From assembly GCF_000155595.1 (NCBI RefSeq), contig NZ_DS989904.1:690477-754476 (forward strand): a DNA stretch of 64,000 nt, written 5' to 3'. Made by a program: the position numbers and the translations under genes. Below the pieces are notes generated by a model. The model worked only from the letters and a program-made list of their open reading frames with translations, was not told the origin of the DNA and searched no databases. The number at the start of each line of letters is the position of its first letter. The first letter of the stretch is position 1. The DNA comes from Synechococcus sp. PCC 7335 (GTDB lineage: Bacteria; Cyanobacteriota; Cyanobacteriia; Phormidesmidales; Phormidesmidaceae). Shown in pieces: positions 27,591 through 37,558 of the stretch.

Positions 27591-27950
27591 ATGAGCACAC
27601 TTTACGAAACCATGTATATTCTACGGCCCGATCTCGGGGATGAAGCCGTAGACGATGCCATCAGTCGCTACCAGACCCTTCTGAGCGAAGGGGGCGCGGA
27701 AGATATTGAAACGCAGCACCGAGGCAAACGCCGCCTTGCCTACGAAATCAACCGGCATCGTGAGGGTATCTACATTCAGATGAACTACGAAGCTCCTGGC
27801 AGCGTCATCGCCCCGATGGAGCGAGCCATGCGTTTAAGTGAAGATGTCATCAGATATCTGACAATCGTGTTCGAAGAACCAGCAGAGGGTAGCGAGAGCG
27901 AAGGTGAGTTAACGGAATCTACAGAATCCGCGGCTCCTCTAGGGTCATAG
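27591..27950 (+). CDS. rpsF: 30S ribosomal protein S6
   Basis: 119 aa. It begins [19 protein letters not shown] and contains [23 protein letters not shown], the usual S6 core that binds 16S rRNA together with S18. The acidic, Ser/Glu-rich tail is common in cyanobacterial S6. It stands alone (no rpsR or ssb next to it), as is usual in cyanobacteria, and a strong terminator follows. Confidence 0.97.
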   Translation: MSTLYETMYILRPDLGDEAVDDAISRYQTLLSEGGAEDIETQHRGKRRLAYEINRHREGIYIQMNYEAPGSVIAPMERAMRLSEDVIRYLTIVFEEPAEGSESEGELTESTESAAPLGS

Positions 27951-27997
27951 TCTCAGGCTTACCTTGGGCAGCATAAAGACTCTAAGATCATTAAGAT

Positions 27998-28045
27998 AGC
28001 CCCTTCGATTAGCGACGACTGATCGAAGGGGCTTTTGCTTTTTGA
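27998..28045 (+). terminator. Strong Rho-independent terminator after rpsF
   Basis: AGCCCCTTCGAT (27998-28009) pairs with ATCGAAGGGGCT (28022-28033), a 12-bp perfect stem, followed by TTT, GC and five more T residues. Confidence 0.93.
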
Positions 28046-28176
28046 CCGGGAGGCTCAGATTCGGAAGGCTTAGTTCGAGCATTGGCTGACGGACTACTTA
28101 ACGGGTTATCTGATTCATTTTTTGGGTGTTATATATCAAGAAGAATCAATAATTCATCAGTCAGGAAGGTTAACCC

Positions 28177-28746
28177 GTGACCCAAATATATAGCGAAAAC
28201 GGTTTAAACAGTCCGTTTGAGGTAGCTCGACTCAAAGAAGAGTTAGCAGTGAGAGACCGGCTAGTACAACAGCTCTCTCAGGAGCTATTTCGACTGGTGA
28301 AAGGAAATAAAGATTTTTTGTCAGCTTCAAGAGTCTTTGAGCAGTATGAACAAGAGGCGCGATCGCTGCGTGAACAGATGTACCAGTTAGAAGAACAGGT
28401 TGTCTTTTACCAAACACAGATCGAAGATCGTGATGCCCAGACCCGGCATCTGCGCCAAACCAATCAAACGCTCACAGATAGGGCTCAGATGCTAGAACAG
28501 GTTGTACGGGAGCTACCTAGAGTCTACAAAGAAAAATTTGTCGAACGGATGAGCGCTGTCAAGGACCGGGTAGCCAGAATTCAGCAGAAAAATCGTGACC
28601 TTCAAGCCGAGCTACAGCGCACTAGCTACCGTCTGGCAGTGCGTAGCCGCCAAGGGTCTAGCTATCAAGCTCTCCCTACGTTTCCTCATGAAATGCTAGG
28701 AGGAAATTCGATGGAAAGCTTTGTAAAAGCCGCAAGCATCGAATAG
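28177..28746 (+). CDS. Coiled-coil protein, Npun_F5560-like
   Basis: 189 aa from GTG 28177, preceded by AGGAAGG seven bases upstream. Most of the protein (about residues 15-155) is charged heptad-type coiled coil. The N-terminal KEELAVRDRLVQQLSQELFRLVKGN resembles the cyanobacterial family named after Npun_F5560. The C-terminal 35 residues are basic and non-helical. It has no signal peptide or membrane segment. Function is unknown, and a structural or scaffold role is inference. Confidence 0.65.
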   Translation: MTQIYSENGLNSPFEVARLKEELAVRDRLVQQLSQELFRLVKGNKDFLSASRVFEQYEQEARSLREQMYQLEEQVVFYQTQIEDRDAQTRHLRQTNQTLTDRAQMLEQVVRELPRVYKEKFVERMSAVKDRVARIQQKNRDLQAELQRTSYRLAVRSRQGSSYQALPTFPHEMLGGNSMESFVKAASIE

Positions 28747-28920
28747 AAAGGTTAAGCTTTGGGGGTTGCAAGCTGTAGCCTTGTTCCTTTAAGGACTACT
28801 AATAGCTGGTCAAACGTACTGATAGCCGATGTGCCAATAGGTCAATCGCTAACATCCCTACCGATAGATTAGAGACAGTACGCACGTGGCCGTAACCCTT
28901 TCCATACCAAACCACCTTTG

Positions 28921-29544
28921 ATGGCCGAATTAATTTCACTAGACCTAGTACAAGATATCGCACGTGAATATGGTTACTGGGCAGTATTCTGCGGAATCTT
29001 ATTAGAAAATATGGGCATCCCGCTACCAGGAGAAACCATTACCCTAGTAGGCGGATTTCTCGCAGGCAGCCACGAGCTCAATGTATGGTACGTCATGGGT
29101 GTGGCAACGGTGGGGGCCATCATCGGCGACAGTGGGGGGTATCTACTGGGCTATTACGGTGGATGGCCACTGTTGGTGAAAGTAGGTAGCTGGATCAAGG
29201 TGCCAGAGTCAACGCTAGAGGGGTTACGTGATCGTTTCAGTCAAAATGCAGGCAAAGCCGTCTTGTTCGGTCGATTTGTTGCTCTGCTAAGAGTATTCGC
29301 TGGTCCGCTAGCAGGCATTAGCCGCATGCCTTACCCGAAGTTCTTACTATGTAATGCCCTCGGTGCTGCGACATGGGCATCGGCGACAGTTAGCCTTGCA
29401 TACTTCTTCGGCCAAATTGTTCCGCTTACAGTATTGATGGAATGGATAGGGCAGTTCACCGGGACTGCCCTATGTATTGTCATTGGCTGGATCACCATCG
29501 TCTGGTGGATAGAGTCGCGACAAACAACCTCTAAAAATTTGTAG
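28921..29544 (+). CDS. DedA family membrane protein
   Basis: 207 aa with four to five membrane segments. The DedA signature is complete: ENMGIPLPGETITLVGGFLA, GDSGGYLLGYYGG, and the FGRFVALLRVFAGPLAGISRMPYPKFL segment with the paired arginines needed in E. coli DedA proteins. Relatives are proposed lipid scramblases or flippases that affect envelope potential and drug tolerance. A TTG just upstream (28918) could also start translation. It is followed closely by the convergent SLH gene. Confidence 0.9.
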   Translation: MAELISLDLVQDIAREYGYWAVFCGILLENMGIPLPGETITLVGGFLAGSHELNVWYVMGVATVGAIIGDSGGYLLGYYGGWPLLVKVGSWIKVPESTLEGLRDRFSQNAGKAVLFGRFVALLRVFAGPLAGISRMPYPKFLLCNALGAATWASATVSLAYFFGQIVPLTVLMEWIGQFTGTALCIVIGWITIVWWIESRQTTSKNL

Positions 29545-29634
29545 TCGCTGTCCCTTAGCGATCGCTTAGCGGGCTATCACTTGACAATCTATAGAGGCCA
29601 AGTGCCGACCAACAAAAACAACCAAAGGCCCACA

Positions 29635-30714
29635 TCACTGAGGTTTGACTACATATTCAGACTCTACAGGTTCTACGGCACCTTCTCCTACAAGCGCCTG
29701 ATAGATCATGGCAGAAAGTTCGGCTCGAGTAGTCGGTTCAGTAGGATTAAGCTGAGAAGCAGTCGGATAATTAACGACTAGGCTACTATCAGTGGCTGCT
29801 GCTATCTTTTCGTTAGCCCACTGAGGAATAGTATTGGCATCGCTATAGCGAGAAAGCGTGGCCTGTACGTCTGTTGGACTTTCAATCCCTAGTCCAGTGA
29901 CTAGAGTCGTCAGTGCCTGAGTGCGCGTTACGGGCAGATTAGGAGCGAAAGTATCGTCAGGGAACCCCGTCATAAAGCCGCCTCTAACAACTTCTCCAAT
30001 CGACTCTCTTGCCCAGTAATCAGACGCTACATCAGTAAATTCAAGCGATGCCTGATCAGCTGTTAGATCAAAAGTACGAGAAACAATATTGGCAACTTGC
30101 GCTCGGGTCACAGGCTGATCGGGTCTAAAGGTTCCGTCGTCATAGCCAGAAATCAGTCCTCGGCTGCTGAGAGCATCAATGTATGGCTCTGCCCAGTAGT
30201 CGTCTGGGACATCGGTGAAGGTGATTGCTTCTTGGGCTTCCCCGCTAGCTGCTTCTGAGGCAACAACTCTATCAGGCGTAGCAACCACACCTGCAGTCGC
30301 AGCACCAACAGCCCCAGCCCTGGTAGCCTCTTCTAGAGGGCGCGGTTCCCGCGAGAGCAAGCGTTCTCTTCTGATTGCCGCTCTAGCAGCTAGTTCTTCT
30401 TGCGCCGTCATGCCACTAAAATCGACGTCATCAGCGAGTCCATCAGGTGAAATCTCTGGGTCAACTCTGCTCGCAGTGATCTCAGGCGCTACTTCAGGAA
30501 GGACTATCGGAGCAATCGGAGGAGCTGAATCACTAAACAGATTGCCCCGGGTAAGTCCCCATGCCAAAACACCTCCTAGAGAAAGGAAGGCAACAAACAA
30601 AGCTACCATCTCATCAAATTCCAAGGGACGGTTTGATGCTGGAGTCGTTGGTGTTGAGTCGGACTCCTCAGGGGGGCGAGGGTCGTTAGGCGGCTGAGGG
30701 AAGGATTGAGTCAC
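29635..30714 (-). CDS. S-layer homology (SLH) domain protein
   Basis: 359 aa. A Pro/Ser/Thr-rich N-terminus is followed by one membrane segment (about 36-55, MVALFVAFLSLGGVLAWGL), an Ala/Glu-rich linker, and three SLH repeats in the last 190 residues: FTDVPDDYWAEPYIDALSSRG, FTDVASDYWARESIGEVVRGG, and a weaker YSDANTIPQWANEKI. Motifs TRAQ, TRTQ and TTRAE are the binding-groove residues of SLH domains, which attach to wall-linked polysaccharide. It is probably anchored in the inner membrane with the SLH part in the periplasm. Partner unknown. Confidence 0.88.
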   Translation of the reverse strand: MTQSFPQPPNDPRPPEESDSTPTTPASNRPLEFDEMVALFVAFLSLGGVLAWGLTRGNLFSDSAPPIAPIVLPEVAPEITASRVDPEISPDGLADDVDFSGMTAQEELAARAAIRRERLLSREPRPLEEATRAGAVGAATAGVVATPDRVVASEAASGEAQEAITFTDVPDDYWAEPYIDALSSRGLISGYDDGTFRPDQPVTRAQVANIVSRTFDLTADQASLEFTDVASDYWARESIGEVVRGGFMTGFPDDTFAPNLPVTRTQALTTLVTGLGIESPTDVQATLSRYSDANTIPQWANEKIAAATDSSLVVNYPTASQLNPTEPTTRAELSAMIYQALVGEGAVEPVESEYVVKPQ

Positions 30715-30918
30715 GGAAATGCTCGCTTTTGATTACGGTTATGATGGCAAATAGCAGAATAGGGGCGGCTAGCTCTAGCTTGGATTTTAGCTTTGGCAAA
30801 TAAGCAAAACAACGAACGTATTGATTCACAAAAATAGACCATTTTGGACCAAAGATCAGCTTTCTTATGAAATAGCCTTCATGATTTATCAGCGGATTAT
30901 CTATCTTCTACGAACGTC

Positions 30919-33021
30919 ATGACTAATCGGTTAGCTAATAGCAGCAGTCTCTATCTGCGTAAACATGCTGAAAATCCGGTTGACTGGTGGCCTTGGTGCG
31001 AGGAGGCGCTGACGACAGCGCAAAGGGAAAACAAGCCAATCTTCCTATCAATTGGCTATTCTAGCTGCCACTGGTGCACCGTTATGGAAGGAGAAGCCTT
31101 TTCTGATGATGCGATCGCAACCTATCTAAACGCTAATTTTTTGCCGATCAAAGTAGATAGAGAAGAACGCCCTGATATCGATAGCATCTACATGCAGGCC
31201 CTACAGATGATGGTTGGACAGGGAGGATGGCCGCTCAATATCTTTCTAACACCAGACGATCAGGTTCCCTTCTACGGTGGCACCTATTTTCCGGTAGAAG
31301 CTCGCTATGGTCGGCCTGGATTTTTGAGAGTGCTAACGGCGCTTAAGAAACTGTACGATACGGACTCTGAGCAGATTAGTTCTGTAAAATCCCAGATTTT
31401 AGCAGGATTATCCCAATCATCCGAGCTAGCTGCTGGAGCCTTAGATAAGACACTCTTGCCACGGGGTGTTCAGGCTTGTGCTCGAACGCTAATGCCCTTT
31501 GATATGGGCAATCGATTTCCGATGATTCCTTACGTTCGATGGGTGCTGCAAGGCGATCGCCTTGTGCAAACACTGCCAGCATTAGGGAAAGACGAAGCCT
31601 CTAGCGAAGTATCTGCTGGCGAGGTTCCTATAGACGGCTGGCATCTCTCAAAACAGAGAGCACGCAATCTGGTGACGGGAGGAATTTTTGACCATGTTGC
31701 CGGAGGATTTCATCGCTACACAGTCGATGCCACCTGGACGGTACCGCATTTTGAAAAGATGCTCTATGACAATGGGCTAATTATGGAGTTCTTGGCAGAA
31801 TGCTGGCAGAAAGGCGAGAGAACGCCAGCAATCGCCAGAGCGGTTGACAAAACAGTGGACTGGTTGAAAAGGGAGATGCGATCGCCCGCTGGCTTTTTCT
31901 ATGCGGCCCAAGATGCCGACAATTTTACCAGCGAGGAAGCGATTGAACCCGAAGAAGGTGACTTCTATGTATGGTCGTATGCTGAGCTAGCCTCAGTATT
32001 GAGCGAAGCTGAGCTAGACGAGATGGCAAGCGCTTTCACCCTCAGCAAAGCCGGTAACTTCGAAGGGAAAAACGTCTTGCAGCGCCAAGCGACCGATGAG
32101 CTAAGCGACTCCCTAGAAGCTAGTTTGGATAAGCTCTTTCGAGTTCGATACGGTAGCTATGCTAGCCAGACGCCTACCTTCGAACCGGCTGTGGACGCCC
32201 AGATGGCAAAGGGGCGAGTGTGGCCAGGCAAACGAATTCCGCCGGTTACTGATACCAAATTAATCGTGGCGTGGAATGCGCTGATGATTTCGGGCCTAGC
32301 CAAAGCAGCAGCAGCCTTTAACCGAAAAGATTATCTAGTGCTCGCAATTGAGACAGCAGGCTATATCCAGCAATATCAGCAGGTGGATGGCATGCTCTAT
32401 CGACTAAGCTATGAGGGCAATGCTGAGGTGCCCGCTCAGTCTGAGGACTACGCGCTGCTGATCAAAGCCTTGATCGATATCCAGCAGGCCTGTTTGGCGT
32501 TTGCAGAGTATCGAGGCATGGCAGCGGATTGGTTAGCAGCCGTGATCGCACTTCAAACCCAGTTCGACCAAACCCTTAGCAGTGAGCAAGGCGGCTATCT
32601 AAATGCCACCAGCGAGCGTTTGATTGTGCAAGAGCGCAGCTATCAAGATAGCGCTATACCGGCTGCTAATGGGGTAGCGATCGCATCGCTAGTTCGCCTT
32701 TTTTTGCTGACAGAAGATCTAGACTATCTGCCCAAAGCAGAATCCGCGATCCAATCGTTTAGCACCGTGTTACAAAAATCACCGCGTGCCTGTCCTAGCC
32801 TTTTACAAGCGTTCGACTGGTTCACGCACCCTATCTTAATTCGCACAACCGCAGAGCATCTAGAAACAGTGCGAAGTCAGTGGATACCGACAGCCGTTCT
32901 AAGACTTGAAGAGACGCTGCCTGAGAGGGCGATCGCACTCGTTTGCCAAGGCCTAAAGTGCCTGCCTGCTGCTGCTAGCCAAGCCATGCTAAACCAGCAG
33001 ATAGAAGATTCTCTGAGTTAG
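30919..33021 (+). CDS. DUF255 thioredoxin-fold protein (YyaL/SPATA20 family)
   Basis: 700 aa. The N-terminal thioredoxin-like domain starts [21 protein letters not shown] and has the CHWC motif (Cys50 and Cys53), then [16 protein letters not shown] and [12 protein letters not shown]. The rest is a large alpha/alpha-toroid region resembling glycosidase or epimerase barrels ([39 protein letters not shown]). Homologues occur from bacteria to man, and the biochemical function is unsettled. Length is close to the family norm. Confidence 0.9.
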   Translation: MTNRLANSSSLYLRKHAENPVDWWPWCEEALTTAQRENKPIFLSIGYSSCHWCTVMEGEAFSDDAIATYLNANFLPIKVDREERPDIDSIYMQALQMMVGQGGWPLNIFLTPDDQVPFYGGTYFPVEARYGRPGFLRVLTALKKLYDTDSEQISSVKSQILAGLSQSSELAAGALDKTLLPRGVQACARTLMPFDMGNRFPMIPYVRWVLQGDRLVQTLPALGKDEASSEVSAGEVPIDGWHLSKQRARNLVTGGIFDHVAGGFHRYTVDATWTVPHFEKMLYDNGLIMEFLAECWQKGERTPAIARAVDKTVDWLKREMRSPAGFFYAAQDADNFTSEEAIEPEEGDFYVWSYAELASVLSEAELDEMASAFTLSKAGNFEGKNVLQRQATDELSDSLEASLDKLFRVRYGSYASQTPTFEPAVDAQMAKGRVWPGKRIPPVTDTKLIVAWNALMISGLAKAAAAFNRKDYLVLAIETAGYIQQYQQVDGMLYRLSYEGNAEVPAQSEDYALLIKALIDIQQACLAFAEYRGMAADWLAAVIALQTQFDQTLSSEQGGYLNATSERLIVQERSYQDSAIPAANGVAIASLVRLFLLTEDLDYLPKAESAIQSFSTVLQKSPRACPSLLQAFDWFTHPILIRTTAEHLETVRSQWIPTAVLRLEETLPERAIALVCQGLKCLPAAASQAMLNQQIEDSLS

Positions 33022-33122
33022 AGTCATATCAGCTAGAGTCAGTCATCAAACGCTCCTAGTCAACGCACCTATCTATCACTCGCACTTTTGATGTCATCGA
33101 ACATCTCTATGATCGGCTGCCT

Positions 33123-33150
33123 TCTCTCTGGCTACATCTCTCTGGCTACA
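33123..33150. repeat. Perfect 14-bp tandem duplication
   Basis: TCTCTCTGGCTACA occurs at 33123-33136 and 33137-33150, in the gap between convergent genes. Confidence 0.9.
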
Positions 33151-33216
33151 AAAGTTTGATTTGCGTAGGCACTGATCCTCAACAAACTTGACGAAGGCAA
33201 GAGTCCCCTTCGCTAG

Positions 33217-34398
33217 CTAAACGCCAGCAGTAAAGCGAATTTTAAGATAGTCGTCTTCCATTTTGGCACCGGACGGATTGAGCGCAGCCAAAGCCTGAGG
33301 TAAAACCAAATTACGTCGGTGATTGCCAATTCGAATATTGAGTTCGTCAGCGGTTTTGCTCAGCTCTACCTGATCTTTTGGAATCCCAGGAAGATAGACT
33401 TCTAGGCTGTAGTTGCTCTCTTCTTGGACAACTCTTAGGGTGGTTTCCTTGTAATAGACTTGGGCTGGATCTTCATCGCCATAGAGCGTTTCTTTCAATC
33501 GATTCAGCGCTTCCATACCGCACATCTCTTCGGAATAGAGCGGCACTTCTTTCACAGGCAGTGGATGAAAGTTGTCGTGGATCTGACTTTTATACTTCGC
33601 TTGCTGATCCTTCCACCGTTGGAAAAATGGATCGCTAACAGTCTCTGGAATGATGCGATTTGCCACCACCATATCTGTGCCCACGTTATACAGACTTAGG
33701 TAGGCATGGGCTCTTAGCGATTCTTTAATCACCATCTTTTCTGGGTTGGTGACTAGCCGCACAGAGGTAATTGTCGGATCGGCCAAAATCTTCTCCAAGG
33801 CTTCTAACTGCTCATAGAACTCATAGGGCGCATCCATCACTTCTTTGGTCGGTAAAGAGAACCCAGCAACCGGACGGAACAAGGGTTCTACAAGAGGACG
33901 CAAAGCAGTAGAAACGGCTTGGAAAGGCTTATAGAGCCTTCGCATATACCAGCCCGCAACTTCAGGCAAGCTCAGTAAACGAAGTGCCGTTCCTGTTGGC
34001 GCAGAGTCAATAATTAGGACGTCAAATTCCTTCTCGTCATAATGACGTTTCATCCGGACTAGGCTAAAAATCTCGTCCATACCAGGCAAGATAGCAAGCT
34101 CTTCGGCTTCGATGCCTTCTAGTCCTCTAGCTTGCAATACCTGGGTGATGTAGCGTTTGACAGCGCCCCAGTTGCCCTCTAGCTCTCTGAGCGCATCGAG
34201 CTCTGCGCCCCAGAGATTAGGCTGAATTTCTTTAGGGTCGTGACTGAGCTCAGTATCAAAGCTATCAGCCAAAGAGTGAGCCGGATCGGTGCTTAGCACT
34301 AAGGTTTTGTGGCCAACTTCCGCACAGCGCAGTCCAGTTGCTGCGGCGACGGAGGTCTTACCCACGCCACCTTTCCCGGTCATCAAAAGTACGCGCAT
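33217..34398 (-). CDS. Get3d-type ArsA/TRC40 ATPase with C-terminal alpha-crystallin domain
   Basis: 393 aa. The deviant Walker [10 protein letters not shown] is at residues 8-16, switch I is [13 protein letters not shown], and the switch II region is [18 protein letters not shown]. About the last 90 residues ([28 protein letters not shown] onward) form an HSP20/alpha-crystallin-like domain. This architecture matches Get3d, the Get3 relative of cyanobacteria and chloroplasts, rather than arsenite pumps. I see no CxxC pair of the classical Get3 zinc site. Clients are not established. Confidence 0.9.
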   Translation of the reverse strand: MRVLLMTGKGGVGKTSVAAATGLRCAEVGHKTLVLSTDPAHSLADSFDTELSHDPKEIQPNLWGAELDALRELEGNWGAVKRYITQVLQARGLEGIEAEELAILPGMDEIFSLVRMKRHYDEKEFDVLIIDSAPTGTALRLLSLPEVAGWYMRRLYKPFQAVSTALRPLVEPLFRPVAGFSLPTKEVMDAPYEFYEQLEALEKILADPTITSVRLVTNPEKMVIKESLRAHAYLSLYNVGTDMVVANRIIPETVSDPFFQRWKDQQAKYKSQIHDNFHPLPVKEVPLYSEEMCGMEALNRLKETLYGDEDPAQVYYKETTLRVVQEESNYSLEVYLPGIPKDQVELSKTADELNIRIGNHRRNLVLPQALAALNPSGAKMEDDYLKIRFTAGV

Positions 34399-34661
34399 AG
34401 CAAACTGGCCTGTAATTAAGAAAGTTAACGTTCCTTTACTCTAACGACTTTTGTATAGCTATAGCCAGCATTGAATGAACTGCTTCAGCGCTAAGGGCAA
34501 ATCGCTATAGATGAAGCAGCGTTAGAAGGTGAAAAAATATCAACCTTCGGTTAACCAGGAGTCTAGCTCAAACTATTTCGAAGCTTCTTTGACCAAGAAC
34601 GTTCTGACAAGGAAAATTGCAACAGCTTCTAGACACATGAGGAATTATTCGTCAGCAGGTG

Positions 34662-36581
34662 CTAGCGAACATTTAGATACTGCAAAACACCGGCTGTAAT
34701 ACCATCAGCAATCTCGTTAACGGCTTGAGGATCTCTAAAACGAGCAGCATCTTCACGGCCCGTAACAAAGCCAGTCTCAACTAAAACCGCTGGCATGGAA
34801 GTATTGACCAAGACATAGAAACGAGCTCGCCGCACACCGCGATCACGTAAGTTAGTGCGCTGCAAAACGCTGTTATGAATCGTCTGCGCTAGACGTAGAC
34901 CAGAAGAATAGTAGTAGGTTTCTAGGCCATTGACTTCAGGGCGACTAAGACTAATCGCATTAGAGTGAATACTGACAAAGATGTCGGCATTGGTGCGTTC
35001 AGCGAGATTGACCCGGGGCTGAAGATCGATTTCTCTATCATCAGAACGAGTCATTACAACATTGATGCCTTTTTCCTGTAAGGAAACTTGCATGCGCCTA
35101 GCCACTGCAATGTTGATATCTTTCTCTCGGAGGCCACCAATGCCAACTGCCCCCGGATCACGACCGCCATGGCCAGGATCGATCACTACGGTGAGTTGAC
35201 CTTGTCTAGCGCGCGGAATGTTGGCAGAAGGCGTGTTGGTAGAAGGACGGGTGGCCGGTTGCGGTGAACTAGCCACTGGCGCAGACCCTTCAATAATGCG
35301 GGCGGAAAGCCGGGCAGCAGATAGACGGCGCTGCAGCTGCTCAGCGCGGTTGCGATCTCTAAAACGTCCTGCCTGAATTACTCGCCGTCCCCCAATTTGA
35401 GTACGAAATGCACCTGGCTCCACTGCATTAACGCGAGCACGCGTATTTGAATTCCGCTCGAGCACAACTACCTGATAGAACCTAGCAGAGCTAGAGGAAG
35501 AACTTGGCGTCGGTGAACTTGACCTCGCTGAACTTGACCTCGCTGAACTTGGCGTCGCTGATGCCCCCCGGCGCCCTTCAACGATCCGACTGGCCAACCC
35601 CTTACTTGAAAGCTCAGCGACTAGTTGATCAGCTCTAGACCTTTCTTGGAACACACCTGCTTGGATAACCCGGTTGCCATTTACAGTTGTCGTAAAGGCG
35701 TCATTAGCAACCTGGCGTACTCGCAACCTGACCAACGCCGAAGAACTGGGGACAATCACCTGATAGTAAGTATTAGAACCCCTTGGAGCAGCAGCAAGTA
35801 TGTTCTCACTTGGCGCCGGTAAAGACTCACCGCTCAAAATCGGAGGGCCTGCCTTAGAACCGTTCTCAGACGCAGAGGGTCCGTTTTCCCCCAAAGAGCT
35901 GTTACTCAGAATCGGTGGACCTGGTGGAGAAGGCGTAGCAGGTGCGGGTGAAGTAGATATAAATGGCGGTGACGGATTACTTGTACGCGCTTGAGCAACG
36001 ACAGTACCCAGATCTTGAGCATTCGATAGATAGATATGATCTTGGTCTTGACCGTTGAGCGTTCGACTAGTAAGCTTCCAGCCAGAGGCTAGCTCGATCT
36101 TGACAAAATCATTGGCAACGCCGTCACTACGACCAATCTCCAAAGCAGGTAGATCTCCACCGCGACCGGGCAAAGCACCTGGAAGCGCCATCAAAACTAG
36201 ACTATTACCCCGACGAATAATCTGCAGACGGTATTGCAAGCTGAGATCTTCATTGCCAATTCGAACAGAATAGCTATTGCTATCAGAACTCCGACCGCAG
36301 ATACCGCTAAAAGTAAAGTTCAGCAGGAGCGGCTCAATCACCGTCGGACTACCTGATTTTTCTGCATAGCAAGCCCGGCTATCGCTAAGCTGTTCAAGAA
36401 TCAACAAACGATAGAATCGACCATTCGAAACTGGTTCGGCAATAGCTACGGCCTGGCCAACAGCAATCGGCTGCTCTCCGAAATCTTGCGCGATCGCACG
36501 AGTAGAGGTGATCGCGCTTGCCCCCAAGACGGTAGCCATCAGTGCGGTCAGTGTGGTAGTGCGACGAATGATAGATTTCAT
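34662..36581 (-). CDS. N-acetylmuramoyl-L-alanine amidase with SPOR-like repeats
   Basis: 639 aa with a signal peptide (TTLTALMATVLGASAITSTRAIA). After an N-terminal beta-rich domain and a Pro/Ser-rich linker come two similar modules of about 65 residues. Each ends RVIQAGVFQERSRADQLVAELSSKGL or the like, which resembles SPOR/sporulation-related wall-binding repeats. They are separated by a Ser/Ala/Arg linker encoded by DNA repeats. The C-terminal 180 residues are Amidase_3: VIDPGHGGRDPG, LREKDINIAVA, VSIHSNAI and VLVETGFVT, giving the zinc ligands. It should cleave peptide stems from glycan in the periplasm, as AmiC does in cell separation. Confidence 0.92.
   Translation of the reverse strand: MKSIIRRTTTLTALMATVLGASAITSTRAIAQDFGEQPIAVGQAVAIAEPVSNGRFYRLLILEQLSDSRACYAEKSGSPTVIEPLLLNFTFSGICGRSSDSNSYSVRIGNEDLSLQYRLQIIRRGNSLVLMALPGALPGRGGDLPALEIGRSDGVANDFVKIELASGWKLTSRTLNGQDQDHIYLSNAQDLGTVVAQARTSNPSPPFISTSPAPATPSPPGPPILSNSSLGENGPSASENGSKAGPPILSGESLPAPSENILAAAPRGSNTYYQVIVPSSSALVRLRVRQVANDAFTTTVNGNRVIQAGVFQERSRADQLVAELSSKGLASRIVEGRRGASATPSSARSSSARSSSPTPSSSSSSARFYQVVVLERNSNTRARVNAVEPGAFRTQIGGRRVIQAGRFRDRNRAEQLQRRLSAARLSARIIEGSAPVASSPQPATRPSTNTPSANIPRARQGQLTVVIDPGHGGRDPGAVGIGGLREKDINIAVARRMQVSLQEKGINVVMTRSDDREIDLQPRVNLAERTNADIFVSIHSNAISLSRPEVNGLETYYYSSGLRLAQTIHNSVLQRTNLRDRGVRRARFYVLVNTSMPAVLVETGFVTGREDAARFRDPQAVNEIADGITAGVLQYLNVR
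35499..35558. repeat. 15-bp in-frame tandem repeat, 4 copies
   Basis: Units of TGAACTTGACCTCGC or close variants occur at about 35499, 35514, 35529 and 35544, the middle two identical. They encode the Ser/Ala/Arg linker between the two SPOR-like modules of the amidase. Confidence 0.88.
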
Positions 36582-37558
36582 ATCTACGGCGGTTCAGCAA
36601 TGGGGCGAAGAAAATATAGTTGCTGAAATCAGCTATAAATCCCTGAGCAGATGGTGGGCTACAGATGTCTCTACCTATTAGGTACCCAAGGATGACGTCC
36701 TACCTACGATTTCAATAGATGTTGTTACTTAGTCAAAAGGAACTATAGCAGGTGGGTTGAAGCTTCTATCAACAAGAACGTAGCTATATCGATTATTGAC
36801 AAGAGTGTAGCTATATCAATAAAAGAGTCGGTAATGCATCCATTGAGCGGGCTTTCTGAACCAACAGGTTGTATTTATGTGACTACTTTTGATTTGTCAC
36901 ACCGCTTTTGGCCGGGTAGGCACGACTTTGCGAGAGACTATGGGTAATAAGTGCCTAGATTAATAAGTTCCTAGATCACTCACCGCCCGACGCTCGTTGC
37001 TCTGACGATCAGCGTGGCTACATCAACTATCGATATTTGCTGCCTACGCACTTTTTTAAAAAACCGAATCGGGCCAGTTTTTTGAACCTAGTAAGCCAAC
37101 TATTGCTAAGCCAGTTATTTCAGCAGCGGCCGCCAAGGTCGAGATATACAATCAAGCAGCGATCACCATGCCACTATAAAGACATAAGAAAGACTATCAG
37201 TGCTGAAGTAGTCTCATACTTCATTGAATCAGCTTTTGTTGGTAGATAGCAAGCTATTGCTCAATGCCGATCAGAAAGGCCCCTGACAGTTCAATCTCTT
37301 CGGACGCAAGACATTCCTGATAATATTGATCTAGCGAAGACTCAAAGGCTCAGTTTACTTAAGCTAATTAACCTAATAGACATCTGTTAGATATCTGTCG
37401 ATAGGTAGCTATCAATAGGCGTCGTCATAATGGGACTAAAGCTGTAGAAGATTAGTGGCAGAAGAGCGCAAGAGTTACTAGGATTTGCTGCTAATAAAAA
37501 TAGAGAGCTGATAACCGACCGGGTCGCTTGCAAAGAAGAAAAAAGTAGTCGCTTAAGA
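36582..37558. other. Long intergenic region between amidase and msrA
   Basis: 977 bp, the largest gap in the window. Two frames (37037-37249 plus strand, 37387-37590 minus strand) look noncoding. It holds an imperfect repeat pair with core GTAGCTATATC near 36780 and 36807, a 16-bp tandem duplication (36945-36976), and a TGTGAC/GTCACA inverted repeat with a 12-bp spacer (36878-36901). No structured RNA or mobile element is recognisable. Confidence 0.5.
36945..36976. repeat. Near-perfect 16-bp tandem duplication
   Basis: TAATAAGTGCCTAGAT (36945-36960) and TAATAAGTTCCTAGAT (36961-36976) differ at one base. Confidence 0.92.

Noticed and set aside
33192-33212. CGAAGG/CCTTCG stem after the Get3d gene as terminator
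   Set aside because: Six-bp stem followed by only three T residues in a mixed sequence; too weak.
36878-36901. TGTGAC/GTCACA inverted repeat as a CRP-type (SyCRP1) site
   Set aside because: The spacing is too wide for the TGTGA-N6-TCACA consensus and no gene start lies at a sensible distance.
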